64,000 nucleotides of DNA from Actomonas aquatica (GCF_019679435.2 NZ_CP139781.1:4646001-4710000), one strand, 5' to 3'. Counted from the first letter of the stretch, positions 43,887 to 54,000 are shown. Notes: a model not told the origin generated them from the letters alone. Translations and numbers: made by a program.

Positions 43887-44326
43887 CGGCTGATCACAAA
43901 CCACATCACCCAGGTCAATGACAGGGTGTAGGCGGCCATGCCGCCGAGACCGCAGGCCTGGAGGAACGGGTTGCCCCAGCCGAAGAAGGTGATGAGGCCG
44001 AGGACGCTGTTGCCCAGAATCATGAGGAACCAGTAGTCCCGGCGGCGGCGACTGGGGCGGATTTCGATGGGCTCCAGATCGGGAAACTCCAGCGCGTCTG
44101 GATCGTCGCCCGGCAGCGGCGGGCGGGTGCCGTCGCCGGCGGCTTGGCGCAGGGCCCACACATCGTGATCGGGGGAGGCTTCGCCGCGCGGGATGGGTGG
44201 GTTGGTGACGGTGAAGTCGGTCTTCGGTTTCAGCTTGAACGGCGAGCGGGTGGTCCCGGGATCAGGCGGGGGTGGGGTGGAGTCGGGGGACGGTTTTTCG
44301 GGCATGGGCCAGTGCTCGGATGGCAA
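43880..44326 (-). CDS. Hypothetical protein with two C-terminal TM helices
   Basis: The protein has 148 residues. The first 90 residues are Pro- and acid-rich (DSTPPPPDPGTTRSPFKL, LPGDDPDALEFPDLEPIE). A basic patch RRRRDYWF then precedes two hydrophobic segments (LMILGNSVLGLITFFG and LGGMAAYTLSLTWVMWFVI). I recognise no family. The long N-terminus should be cytosolic. The ATG at 44324-44326 is the first usable start. Confidence 0.6.
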   Translation of the reverse strand: MPSEHWPMPEKPSPDSTPPPPDPGTTRSPFKLKPKTDFTVTNPPIPRGEASPDHDVWALRQAAGDGTRPPLPGDDPDALEFPDLEPIEIRPSRRRRDYWFLMILGNSVLGLITFFGWGNPFLQACGLGGMAAYTLSLTWVMWFVISRY

Positions 44327-44456
44327 AGCGCATTCGCCGCGGCAGGGAAAGCTTGGAAACTGCGTAGTGGGGGCTGGGGCGGGCGCGGAGTGTCGTCACG
44401 CAATTGTTGCTCTGCTCGAATTGACAGGGAGCGGATGAGCGGGCCTCTTTGCGTTC

Positions 44457-44535
44457 GTTCCCGCCTAGCGGGAACTTTGGGGTTACCAAGAAAACAAATG
44501 GCCGGTCGCTTAGGGGTAGGCGACCGGCCAACTTT
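44457..44535 (+). repeat. Two-hairpin dispersed repeat, copy 1
   Basis: Hairpin 1 is GTTCCCGC-CTA-GCGGGAAC (44457-44475). A 24-base linker includes TTGGGGT and AAGAAAACAAAT. Hairpin 2 is a perfect 10 bp stem, GGCCGGTCGC (44500-44509) with GCGACCGGCC (44520-44529), around TTAGGGGTAG, then AACTTTTT. It lies in the 323 bp gene-free gap before the 44650 gene. The T run would allow a terminator role. I see nothing else in this gap. Confidence 0.8.
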
Positions 44536-44649
44536 TTGGCCAAGCGCGACGCGCGCGGCAGCGGCGGGATTTAGGCTTTGGGTTTTGGTGATTTCCCGCT
44601 ACGGCATGGATCACCCCACCCTTGTTGTCCCCGTTCCGCTCAACGCCCC

Positions 44650-45189
44650 ATGAGCTCTGCCATCCCTGCTCGTCCCGCTTCCAGCCCCACCACCAGCTTT
44701 CGCATCCGCCCGCGCTTCGAAGAGATTCTGCCGGATTCCCCCGAGGAGGTGCGCGAACGCCTGCTCACCGCCTTTGGCGCCGACACGACGTTTTTTGAAG
44801 TGAAAACCTACGACGGATTTGTGGGCATCCACATCTGCGGTGAGGAACGCCACCGCTGGTCGCCGCGATTGCACCTCAGCATCGATGCGGCGGACGGAGG
44901 CTGCACCCACGTGCGTGGCGTGTATGGACCGGAGTTGGAGGTGTGGGCGTTTTTCATCTACGGCTACGTGATGTGCGGTTTGCTCGGAATGTTCGCGGCG
45001 ATCTACGGCTGCGCTCAGCTCTTCATCGGCCAGTCGCCGTGGGGCCTGTGGGTGACCGGGGGCATGGCGTTGATCGCGGTGGGTTTGTATCTCGTTGCGC
45101 AGCTGGGACAAAAGCTGGCGTCCTGTCAGACCCTGCGGCTGCATCAGGCTTACCATCAGGCCGTCGGCACCGCGCCGCAGTGTGGCTGA
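44650..45189 (+). CDS. Hypothetical membrane protein between two repeat copies
   Basis: The 179-residue protein starts at the ATG at 44650. About 95 soluble residues (FRIRPRFEEILPDSPEEVRERLL, FVGIHICGEERHRWSP) precede two hydrophobic helices: VWAFFIYGYVMCGLLGMFAAIYG and GLWVTGGMALIAVGLYLVAQLG. A short His/Cys-containing tail follows. I recognise no family. It is flanked on both sides by copies of a two-hairpin repeat, so the whole unit (44457-45373) could have moved or been duplicated together, though nothing mobile is encoded. Confidence 0.65.
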   Translation: MSSAIPARPASSPTTSFRIRPRFEEILPDSPEEVRERLLTAFGADTTFFEVKTYDGFVGIHICGEERHRWSPRLHLSIDAADGGCTHVRGVYGPELEVWAFFIYGYVMCGLLGMFAAIYGCAQLFIGQSPWGLWVTGGMALIAVGLYLVAQLGQKLASCQTLRLHQAYHQAVGTAPQCG

Positions 45190-45291
45190 GTGTAAGTAGG
45201 GGAATTGCGAACCGCTGGCGGAAAAAGCCTACGTAATCCTTCCTCACCGTCGATTTTGACAAAAACGAAAGGGTGCGTGATGCTCTGTCCT

Positions 45292-45373
45292 GTTCCCGCT
45301 TAGCGGGGACATTTTGGGGTAACTAAGAAAGCAAATGGCCGGTCACTTAGGGGTAGGTGACCGGCCAACTTCT
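45292..45373 (+). repeat. Two-hairpin dispersed repeat, copy 2
   Basis: Hairpin 1 is GTTCCCGC-TTA-GCGGGGAC (45292-45310), where one A-T pair of copy 1 has become a G-U wobble. Hairpin 2 is GGCCGGTCAC (45337-45346) with GTGACCGGCC (45357-45366) around the identical loop TTAGGGGTAG. The G-C pair of copy 1 is replaced by A-T, a compensatory change. The sequence ends AACTTCTTTT. Confidence 0.8.
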
Positions 45374-46113
45374 TTTATGGGGGGAAGAGGCCCGCGGACG
45401 AGGATGGGCTCAGGTTCGGGAGAGGGAGCGTTGCAAGGGAAGTCCTGTGCGGGAGCCGCGGCGGAGCGCAGCGAACCCGCGTCGACTCGATGGCGGTTGT
45501 TCGGCCGCGCCTTCGCCTCGGGCTCAAGCGCAGCTACTTCTCTGCATTGGGGCCGGTTTAACCGGTTGATACGGTGGGGATTGGCCACGTGGGGGGATGT
45601 CCGAAGCCATGGCGAGTCGGCTCCAGATTCAAACGGACTTAGTAGAATTACCCAATGTTGAGGGCGAATGACCCTACAATTAGGGGGCCGAATAGAGGCG
45701 CCGCCTAGGTCTTTAAGGCTTGGGCTTGGGGAGGGGAGCAGCCCTGTTTGGGTGCAGGTCCTCTGCATCTAGTCGCCCCGGATAATGCCCTCTGGAAGCG
45801 GCTATTCCTTCTGCTCTCTCCGCTTTCAACGCCCCGCCTCTCTATGCCTATCGCAAACGGCACTTGTGCATCGGCGAGTGTATATACCCCGCGAGGGGCG
45901 CGCTGCATTCGTTTCTGACGACTTCAAGGTGATGATAGGCAACCACATGTGGTTTTTGAACCGGTTTGCTAGCAGCTTATTATCAGGAAAAGTGCAGCTA
46001 ATTGGCTTTGTAGTGACCCATTTGTCTCCACCGCTTCGCACTGATGGAGGCAGCGATTTCCCCTCTCTTTTCTCCGCTTTCAGCACCTCAGCCCATTTTA
46101 GCCGACACCGTTC
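45374..46113. other. Gene-free, lower-GC region upstream of the exported-protein run
   Basis: No frame in these 740 bp looks coding. GC content falls visibly after about 45640. Small dyads include CCCTACAATTAGGG near 45675 and CCCCGCGAGGGG near 45890. The motif CTCCGCTTTCA occurs twice (near 45820 and 46075). The stretch may be a long 5' leader or promoter region of the S74 gene at 46114, or a decayed gene. I could not identify an RNA family. Confidence 0.5.
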
Positions 46114-48333
46114 ATGAACATGCACCTGCCCATCCTATCCCGCCGTGGTTTTTTCATCCGCCGACTCCTTGTGTTGTTCGGTGCGTTGGGGCTGCTGGCG
46201 ACTCTGTCTCATGCTCAGGCCATCACCAGCGTGGTGCCGGGTTATCTCAGTTACCAAGGTAAGGTAACCGATGCTTCCGGAAATCCGTTGGGGGCCAGTC
46301 CTTCTCCCATCAACCGCACGGTGACCTTCCGCATCTGGACGCATCCGACCAATAGCGCGGCCGCCGATCTGATCTACGCGGAGACGCAGACGGTCACCAT
46401 CTCGGACGGCGAGTTCAGCGTGCTCATCGGCCAAGGCTCAGCCGTGTCGGATCAGCCTTTGGGCTTCGATGAATCCGGCAAAGGTCCTCCCACTCTGACG
46501 CCGACTTCCGCCGTGGTCTTCAACTCGCCCGATCGTTATCTGGGCGTGACCATCGATGACGGTTCCAGCGCGGCCGATCCGGAAATCGCGCCGCGCCAAC
46601 GCCTGGTCAGTTCGGCTTATGCGGTGCGGGCGAAATACGCCGAGGTCGTCGGTTCCAACGGCAACTCCAGCATTGTCGCGGCGGACAATGGCAACGTCGG
46701 TATCGGCACCGCCAATCCGACCGCCAAACTCGATGTCGCGGGCAGCATGCGCGTGGGCAACTCCAACTTCGTTGCGACGGATTCCGGTAACATCGGCATC
46801 GGCACGGCCAACCCGGCCGCGAAGCTCGATGTCGCGGGATCCATGCGGGTGGGTGGGGCCAGTGTGCTCGACACCGTTTTTTCCCTCATGTCGGGTTCGG
46901 ACACGGAGGTCGGCTTGGAGATCAAGTCGTTCGGTGATGGCAATCACTCTTGGATCCACACGGGTAACGGCGGCGACCTCTATCTTGGCTCGGGCAACGG
47001 GCCGAGCGCGCAGTTGATCAACGGCAACAATGACGTGATCTTCTTCAATTCGGCCTTTGCTGACAAAGGCTTCTCCACCACGGGCCAGCGCTTGACTCAC
47101 CCCGAGGGCGCTTGGCTGGAGTGGAACAAGGATAACAGCCAAAAGAAGACCTACCTGCTCAACCAACCGGGGGCGGCTGCGGGCGGAATCGTATTCGGCA
47201 AGATTGATGGGGCCAATTCGTGGTCTGAGCAGATGACGATCTTCGGTGATGGTCGGGTGGGCATCAATTCGGGACCGTCGGGTCAGTTGACGATCCGAAA
47301 CGGTGCCGGGGGCACCGAGTCGATTAAGTTGTATTCAAGTAGTGGACACTCTGAGCTTCAGCTCCATGTGGGGAATTTGTTTGGCCAAACGGATTCGGCC
47401 TCCAACACCCAGCTCGCCATGTTTGAAATGCCGGGCGGAGGAAAGATCGGCTTTTGGGATCACGTGGTTCTTCAATATGGCCGTGTGGGTATTGGCACGA
47501 CGAATCCCCAAGTGCCGCTTCATGTGGTCGACTCGGTATCCATGGGTCTGCCGGAATACCGGTATCTCGCCAGAAGCGGAAGCAATCTTGTATCCGGTGA
47601 GTCGGGCAACATTTCGATTTGGGCCAATGGTCGCGTGGTTTGTGAAGAAGTGAACGCGATCTCGGATGAGCGCGTGAAGGTTATCGAGGGCGTGTCTGAT
47701 AGCGCCAGTGACTTGATCACCCTCATGGAGCTGCGCGTGACGGATTATCATCTCAAGGACACGATTGGCCGGGGAATGGCGTCGGAAAAGAAGGTGATCG
47801 CGCAGCAGGTGGAGACCGTGTTCCCCCAAGCCATCAGCGAGAACACGGGAGTCATTCCCAATTTTTACCAAAGGGCAGCCGTCGCCGATGGTTGGGTTTC
47901 GATCGAGACCGATTTGGCGGTGGGTGATCGGGTTCGCTTGATCGATGACGCGTCCGACGAAAAGAAATCCAAGATCGATCGTGTTTTCGAGGTGCGGGAG
48001 GTCGCTCAAGGACGCTTCCGCGTGGACCTCCCGCCGGAGACCAAGGAGGTTTTTGTCTTTGGTCAGGAAGTCGATGATCTGCGTGTGGTCGACTACGATG
48101 CGATCGCGATGCTCAACGTCTCCGCGACGCAAGAGATCAAGCGCGAGAAGGACGCCGAGATCGCTGAATTGCGCGCCGCGAATGCAGCTTTGGCCGAGCG
48201 GGTGGCTGCGCTCGAAGAGCGCAATCGTCACTGGAAGCTGAAGCTCACCGCCATCGAAGAAATGCTGCGCGCCGGCAACGTGGCGCAGACGCCCGCGACG
48301 GCCAAAACGACCTCCTCATCGGACGAAGAGTAA
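46114..48333 (+). CDS. Exported fibre-like protein with C-terminal S74 chaperone domain
   Basis: The protein has 739 residues. A signal peptide (LLVLFGALGLLATLSHAQ) is followed by a domain common in bacterial exported fibres (GYLSYQGKVTDASGNPLG). NVGIGTANPTAKLDVAGSM and NIGIGTANPAAKLDVAGSM are repeated, as in phage tail-fibre-like beta proteins. The C-terminus has the endosialidase-type intramolecular chaperone (S74) pattern ISDERVKVIEGVSD, LRVTDYHLKD and DAIAMLNVSATQEI. A coiled coil follows (EIAELRAANAALAERVAALEER). S74 domains trimerise the fibre and then usually cut themselves off. No other phage gene is nearby. Confidence 0.85.
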   Translation: MNMHLPILSRRGFFIRRLLVLFGALGLLATLSHAQAITSVVPGYLSYQGKVTDASGNPLGASPSPINRTVTFRIWTHPTNSAAADLIYAETQTVTISDGEFSVLIGQGSAVSDQPLGFDESGKGPPTLTPTSAVVFNSPDRYLGVTIDDGSSAADPEIAPRQRLVSSAYAVRAKYAEVVGSNGNSSIVAADNGNVGIGTANPTAKLDVAGSMRVGNSNFVATDSGNIGIGTANPAAKLDVAGSMRVGGASVLDTVFSLMSGSDTEVGLEIKSFGDGNHSWIHTGNGGDLYLGSGNGPSAQLINGNNDVIFFNSAFADKGFSTTGQRLTHPEGAWLEWNKDNSQKKTYLLNQPGAAAGGIVFGKIDGANSWSEQMTIFGDGRVGINSGPSGQLTIRNGAGGTESIKLYSSSGHSELQLHVGNLFGQTDSASNTQLAMFEMPGGGKIGFWDHVVLQYGRVGIGTTNPQVPLHVVDSVSMGLPEYRYLARSGSNLVSGESGNISIWANGRVVCEEVNAISDERVKVIEGVSDSASDLITLMELRVTDYHLKDTIGRGMASEKKVIAQQVETVFPQAISENTGVIPNFYQRAAVADGWVSIETDLAVGDRVRLIDDASDEKKSKIDRVFEVREVAQGRFRVDLPPETKEVFVFGQEVDDLRVVDYDAIAMLNVSATQEIKREKDAEIAELRAANAALAERVAALEERNRHWKLKLTAIEEMLRAGNVAQTPATAKTTSSSDEE

Positions 48334-48386
48334 GCCCGCCTGCCTACGCCCAACCCGCGTTACCCTTCACCCCTCACGCTGTGCCT

Positions 48387-49250
48387 ATGAACGCTTCAAG
48401 CACTCGAGCGCGTTGGACTGGCCTGCTCGCTGCCGTCGGCCTGGCCCTCGGCAGCGGGCTGTCGCTGACCGCCTTTCCGCCGGCGCCCTATTACACCCTC
48501 TTTGGGGTGGTGCGGGACCAAGTTGGCACCGCCCTCGATGTCGAGGGCGCGGATGTGATTCTCTTACGCGACGGCATCGAGATCGGGCGCACCCCGATCA
48601 CCGGTGACCTGCGCCTCGACCTCAACTACGAGCTCAACATCAGCATCGAGCAGGGCCGGGCCAACACCCGCACCTACTCGGATCGCACGGTGGCGCGGCA
48701 GGGTTTGTTTTCCCTCGCGGTGGAGATGAATGGCGAAACGTTCTACCCCATCGAAGCCGACGGCACCTTGCGCGCCGGTGAGGGCGGCGAACGCGTGCGG
48801 CTCGATCTCAACATCGGTGCCGATGCCAACGGCGACGGTCTGCCCGATGCCTGGCAGGAGTGGCAACTCTACCAAGCCGGCTTCCGCCCGGGCGATGACG
48901 GCTGGAACATCGATGACATCACGCGCGACGGCGACTACGACGGAGATGGCACGAGCAACTTCCTCGAGTATCTGGCCGGCACCTTCGCGGGCGACGCGGC
49001 GGAACGCTTTGAGCTCATCATCACCGGCCGCACCGACGCTCTGGTGAGCTTCGAGTTTTTCGCCATAACCGGGAAGGTTTACGCCATCGAATCCAGCACC
49101 GATCTGGTCAACTGGACGCCCGTCCCTCATCGCCTGTCTCCGACGGGTGAGGACTCCGATTACTCCCGCGCCACGGTGGTGGATATCCTGCCGATCTACG
49201 TGGTCACTGAACCCGGCGCTCAGCGCTTCTACCGCATCACGGTCCGATGA
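48387..49250 (+). CDS. Exported protein with calcium-binding-type DxDGD repeats
   Basis: The 287-residue protein starts at the ATG at 48387. A signal-like segment (LLAAVGLALGSGLSLTAF) precedes a carboxypeptidase-regulatory-like beta domain (YTLFGVVRDQVGTALDVEGAD). Residues about 145-195 hold thrombospondin type 3/EF-like motifs: DANGDGLPDAWQEWQLY and DGDYDGDGTSNFLEYLAGT. A C-terminal beta domain has VYAIESSTDLVNWTPVP, typical of exported proteins in this phylum. Its stop overlaps the next start (ATGA), so it is the first gene of a coupled run. Confidence 0.78.
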   Translation: MNASSTRARWTGLLAAVGLALGSGLSLTAFPPAPYYTLFGVVRDQVGTALDVEGADVILLRDGIEIGRTPITGDLRLDLNYELNISIEQGRANTRTYSDRTVARQGLFSLAVEMNGETFYPIEADGTLRAGEGGERVRLDLNIGADANGDGLPDAWQEWQLYQAGFRPGDDGWNIDDITRDGDYDGDGTSNFLEYLAGTFAGDAAERFELIITGRTDALVSFEFFAITGKVYAIESSTDLVNWTPVPHRLSPTGEDSDYSRATVVDILPIYVVTEPGAQRFYRITVR

Positions 49251-51094
49251 ACTTACGTCGTTTCACCTCCCAGTTTTCGGCCTATTCAGCGGGGGGCGCC
49301 GCCTCCGGGCCAACCGCGGTGTCGGGCGTAAAGCCCGACCCACAAGCATATCATCCTGCCGGTGTGGGTCGGGCGTTACGCCGGCTGGCGCTCGCCGTCG
49401 GCGTGCTGGTCGGCGCGACCTCCGCGCAGGCCCAGTGGGAAACCGTCACCTACCACCTCAAGGGCGGTTGGAACGCCATCTACCTGCACGGCGAAGCCGA
49501 CTACGCGTCCCTCGAAACCATTTTCCCGGAGTCGAGCAACGTGATCTCGGTCTGGCGTTGGAACCCCAATCCCAACCCGATCCAAATCGGCACGTCTTCG
49601 GTGCTGCCCACCACCGGCACGCCGGAGTGGCAGGTGTGGACCCGCGCCGAAGGCGACAGCGACTCGCTGGACTCGCTACCTGGCCAGTCCGCTTACCTCG
49701 TCGAGTGTTCCGGCTCCGCCGGTGACAGCTCCACGGTCACGATCACCCAGCGCGTTCTGCCGCCCCGCTACTCGTGGGTGCGCAACGGCGCCAACCTGCT
49801 CGGCTTTCCGTCCCGTTTGAGCGGCAACTACCCGCTCTTCTCCACCTATTTCGCCACCTTCCCGGTGGCGACGGCCAGCAACTCCAAGATCTACAAATAC
49901 GACGGCGGTCCGCTCGGTCCGGGCAACCCGATCCAAGTGTTTTCGCCGTCCTCCGAGCGCCTGGATCGCACCAAGGCTTACTGGTTTGAGGCCCCGGTGG
50001 TGGGCAACTTCTACGCGCCCTTGGAGGTCACACCGTCGCGTCTCGATGGGCTCCACTACGGCCGCACCGGCTCGCTCATCACCGTGCGCGTGCGCAACCG
50101 CACCGCGAGTGCGCTCAACCTCACCGTGTCGCCCGTCACGTCGGCGGCCGCCCCCGTCGGCGAGGAAGCGATCGCCGCGCCCGTGCCGCTCACCTTCCGC
50201 GAGTTTGATACCGGCTCGTCCGCCTATGTGTTTAACGCCGTCTCGGGCGACATCCCGGTGACCATCGGACCGCAGTCTGCCGTCGAACTGAGCTTCGGCG
50301 TGGATCGTTCCCAAATCGTGGGCTCCACCGATTCCCTCTACGCGTCGCTCCTGCGCTTCACCGATGGCGGCAACCTCATGGACGTTACGCTGCCGGTCTC
50401 CGCCCGCGTCTCCTCCATGGCCGGCCTTTGGGTGGGCGAGGCGCTGGTGTCCGAGGTGCAAAGCCATGTGCCGGGTGCGGAGGGCACCGGCACCGGGCGT
50501 GACTTCCCGCTGCGACTGATCGTGCATGTGGCCGACGACGGCACCGCCCGACTGCTCTCGCAGGTCTTCATTGGCACGCTGACCTCGAACCCCAACGCCG
50601 TTGGTTTGGCCACGGTCGAAGGGGCCCTGCTGGCGAGCGACAAAGCCAACGCGCAACGTCTCAGCGTGGCGCACCTGCCGCCCGACACGGTGGCGGACGA
50701 TGTGGTGGGCTCCGGTTCCGTCGCCATCGGCCAGACGCTCACCCGCACGATCACGATCGGATTCAACGCCCCCACCAATCCCTACGTGCACACGTATCAC
50801 CCGGACCATGACAACCGGAACGCGCGCTTCGATGCGATGCTCCCGGCGGGCGAGGAAAGCCCGACGATCACCCGCGCTATGAGCTTCGCCTTCACGGCCT
50901 CGCCTCCGGAAGGAACGAGTCCGCAAGGGTGGGGCAGTAGCGTGATCGGCGGTGACTACACCGAAACCCTTTCCGGCCTGCGCCGCGCCAAGATGTCTGA
51001 TGGCACTTCGACCACCAGCATCACGGTGTCCGGCACCTTCATCCTCCGACGGGTCAGCGAACTCGGCAGCATCACGACCACCGCGGCGCCATGA
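49247..51094 (+). CDS. Large exported protein of unknown function
   Basis: The protein has 615 residues from the ATG at 49247. A signal peptide LRRLALAVGVLVGATSAQAQ appears only after about 43 extra residues, which are encoded in part by a REP-like inverted repeat (49325-49382). A GTG at 49364 would start directly at the signal peptide. The mature protein is beta-rich (WETVTYHLKGGWNAIYLHG, SAYLVECSGSAGDSS, GLWVGEALVSEVQSHVPG) and I do not recognise it. The 3' end overlaps the giant gene by 4 bp. The cluster implies joint export or assembly with the giant protein. Confidence 0.78.
   Translation: MNLRRFTSQFSAYSAGGAASGPTAVSGVKPDPQAYHPAGVGRALRRLALAVGVLVGATSAQAQWETVTYHLKGGWNAIYLHGEADYASLETIFPESSNVISVWRWNPNPNPIQIGTSSVLPTTGTPEWQVWTRAEGDSDSLDSLPGQSAYLVECSGSAGDSSTVTITQRVLPPRYSWVRNGANLLGFPSRLSGNYPLFSTYFATFPVATASNSKIYKYDGGPLGPGNPIQVFSPSSERLDRTKAYWFEAPVVGNFYAPLEVTPSRLDGLHYGRTGSLITVRVRNRTASALNLTVSPVTSAAAPVGEEAIAAPVPLTFREFDTGSSAYVFNAVSGDIPVTIGPQSAVELSFGVDRSQIVGSTDSLYASLLRFTDGGNLMDVTLPVSARVSSMAGLWVGEALVSEVQSHVPGAEGTGTGRDFPLRLIVHVADDGTARLLSQVFIGTLTSNPNAVGLATVEGALLASDKANAQRLSVAHLPPDTVADDVVGSGSVAIGQTLTRTITIGFNAPTNPYVHTYHPDHDNRNARFDAMLPAGEESPTITRAMSFAFTASPPEGTSPQGWGSSVIGGDYTETLSGLRRAKMSDGTSTTSITVSGTFILRRVSELGSITTTAAP
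49325..49382. repeat. REP-like inverted repeat inside a coding sequence
   Basis: GGCGTAAAGCCCGACCCACA (49325-49344) and TGTGGGTCGGGCGTTACGCC (49363-49382) are inverted copies matching at 19 of 20 positions, with an 18-base loop. The left arm also folds alone as GTCGGGC-GTAAA-GCCCGAC (49321-49339). Confidence 0.85.
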
Positions 51095-54000
51095 TCACTC
51101 GAACTCTCCATCGCATCCGACTTTCCCTGTTCACCGCGGCCTTGCTTGGGGCTGTTGGTGCCAGCAGCGCCTCCGCTCAATACGAGATGAGTGGCTCGAC
51201 GCAAAATCGGCTGTTCCAAGCCGACACCATCGCCGATCTGGCCGTGACCAACGGTGGCAGTGGTTACACCTCTGCGCCGACCGTCGCTCTCAGTGGCGGC
51301 AGCGGCAGTGGCGCCATTATCGTCGCCACGGTGTCCGGTGGCCAAGTCACCGGATTCACGATCAACGCGGCCGGTTCCGGATATTCGTTTACCAATCCTC
51401 CCACCGTCACCCTCAGCGGAGGCGGGGGCACGGGAGCCACCGCTCGGGTGATTTTCCGGGCGGTGCCGGACGGGCTCAACCCGCCGGTGACCACGTCCCA
51501 GTTTGCGAGCATAGCCAGCAACTCCGGTGGATCCGCTGCGGTGGCGGCCAATGAGGTGGTGTCAGTTCGTTACCCCTCCAGCGACGGCGGACTCGTGCTG
51601 CAACGCTCCGCTATTGGCAGCACCTTTGCGGCGGGCGTGCCGCGCTTCCTGCTCGGCGATGTGATACCGGTCCCGGCCACCCAGCTGGACGGCATCACGC
51701 CAGCCGGACCCAACTACTGGCGCGCCCAGCCGGTCGAAGTGGGGGAAACCTTCTCCCAAACGGCCACCTCCACGACCGACACACCGCTGCCGCTGGAGCT
51801 GGCGTCCATTCAAGTGACGTCGGGAGGATCTGGATACAGCTCCGTGCCGGCCGTTTCGATCACCGGCGGTGGCGGCTCAGGCGCCACCGCGACCGCGGTG
51901 ATTTCGCAAGGCGTGGTGACGAACATCCTGCTCAACAACACCGGCTCTGGATACACCTCCCTGCCGGCGGTGACCCTCTCCGGCGGTGGTGGCACCGGCG
52001 CTGTTGCCGAAATGCTGGGTAAACAGTCTTCGTTTTATTTCAGCCCCCACGCCGAGCGCGTGTTTGCCACGCAGGCGGGGCGGGTGAGCGTCACGTGGGT
52101 GACGCGCTTGCCGATCACGACGGCCGATGAGCCGGAAACCGCCAAATACCGTTTCCGTCAGGAGTCGTTTACTGTTTCGTCCACCACGGCCAAACCCACC
52201 CGCCGGATCTACTGGACCGAGCGGAGTTTCGATGGACCGCTCATCAATATCCCCTTGGGCAAGATCGAAACGATCAACCCGGTCTTCAGTTCCTTCTTCC
52301 CGGCGTTGGTGGCCAAAGAATACACCCGCGTGGGGGCATCCGAATCTCCGGACGTCAGCCTGCCGCCGGAACGCCGCACGCTCTGGTTCGACAAGTCGAG
52401 CGGCATCGGCCAGCTGCATGCCTACAACCGCGAAGGTCGTATCTTCGTAGAGTATCTGGGGCCGATCAAAGAAGGCAGTGGGGGTGAGGTGCATGAGTTC
52501 CTCGGTGCCGACATCCTGGAGGTCGTGCGGGTCGCCTCTCCGACCGCCACCGACGTGTATTTGGGCGACCAGCTTACGCCGCGCACTGCAGGTGGCCGTT
52601 TGCTGCCGCTTGAGCAGGATGCCGAGTGGCTGGCCTATCCGGTCAACTCCGTCTCGACCAACAACGAAACCTTCTACGGCTCCATTACCCGACGCGACGG
52701 CGTGATCGAATACTTCGCCGAGCGCGAAAACCTGTCCCCTGATCGGGTGGCGTTCTATTGGTTGGAGGAGTCCGATGCGGCGATCCACTTCCAGAGTGCG
52801 GCCAACGCTCCGGACCTCGGTATCTATTGGCCGCGCATCCGCAGTCACTATCGCCAAATCTGGCCGGACGACGTCACCGAATACGCCCACTACACCGTGG
52901 GGACTCTGGGTAGCACGCCGGCGACGGGACTGGCTTTTACCGGCGGGCAACAACCGCAGATCATCTTCCAGGATGACCCCGCGCAGAGCGAAGCGCGCAT
53001 CGACTCCTCCTCCCAACGTTTGTTTGTGCAGTTCACCGGGGCCGATGGGTTGAACCGCTCCCTGCTCAAATTCAGCGGCACCAACGAGCTCTGGTATGTG
53101 CGCTTGTTCACTCAGTTGGAGGATCGCGTGCGCCGGATTTCCGTCACGGATGGCGGCAGCGGTTACACCGAAGCGCCGACGGTGACCTTCACCAACGGCG
53201 GCGACGGCGCGACTGCCGTCGCCACGGTCGTCGATGGCGTGGTGGTGTCGATCACCGTGACCGATCCCGGGCGTAATTTCACTGCGGATACGCAGGTGGT
53301 GATTTCCGGCGGCGGCGGCAGTGGCGCGACTGCCGAGGTCACGATCCTGGGCTTCCTCGAAGGCGATGCCGAAAACGCCATCTATGCCGACGCGGTGGTC
53401 GGTGAGCGCATCGATGCTCCGGAAGGTCACGAGATTGCCGGCTACATTGCGGCCGGCACCGGCTACAATGTCGGCGCCTACGTCGATCCCTTCGATGTCG
53501 GGGTGGAAGAGGCCGCGACTGGTGCGATCATTCCGATCAACGCCATGCCGGCAGACGACGTGCTCAAGGTCTGGTGGTTTAAGGAAGTGGTGCCGGCCAA
53601 CCCCGCGTTCCAACCCTTTTATGTCCCGGCCAAGATCGGCACCTACAACCTCGCTTACCCGGAGGATCCGGCGCTGATCGTATTGGCCTCCAACGAGGGT
53701 AGTGGCAGCCTGGCGTCTGCGGAGATCGCCGGCAGCCTCTATGTGCAGAACGATCGCACCAAGGTCGGCTTCAACCCCAATGAAGAGCACGCGGTGGCGC
53801 TTGGCGGTCGACTTTACGCGCTGCGGGATGACCTCAACAACACGTCTTCCAACGCCTCCGTTTATACCTCCGAGCCGTATGTGTTGCTCGACTACACGGA
53901 TTTGGAAGACGGTCGCCCGGCCATGCGTGCCTTCAGGGTGGAGCGGGAGTTGGATCGCGCAGGCACGGAGAATGACTGGAAATTTAACTATCCGGTGACC

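Noticed and set aside
45790..46113. Possible duplicated leader around two CTCCGCTTTCA motifs
   Set aside because: Beyond the 11-base match the similarity is weak and could be chance.
46114..48333. Prophage
   Set aside because: Only one fibre-like protein with a signal peptide; no capsid, terminase, integrase or lysis gene in the window.
51877..53790. Long minus-strand frame (637 codons) inside the giant gene
   Set aside because: Antisense shadow in GC-rich DNA; no start signal or domain, and the plus strand has repeats and a signal peptide.
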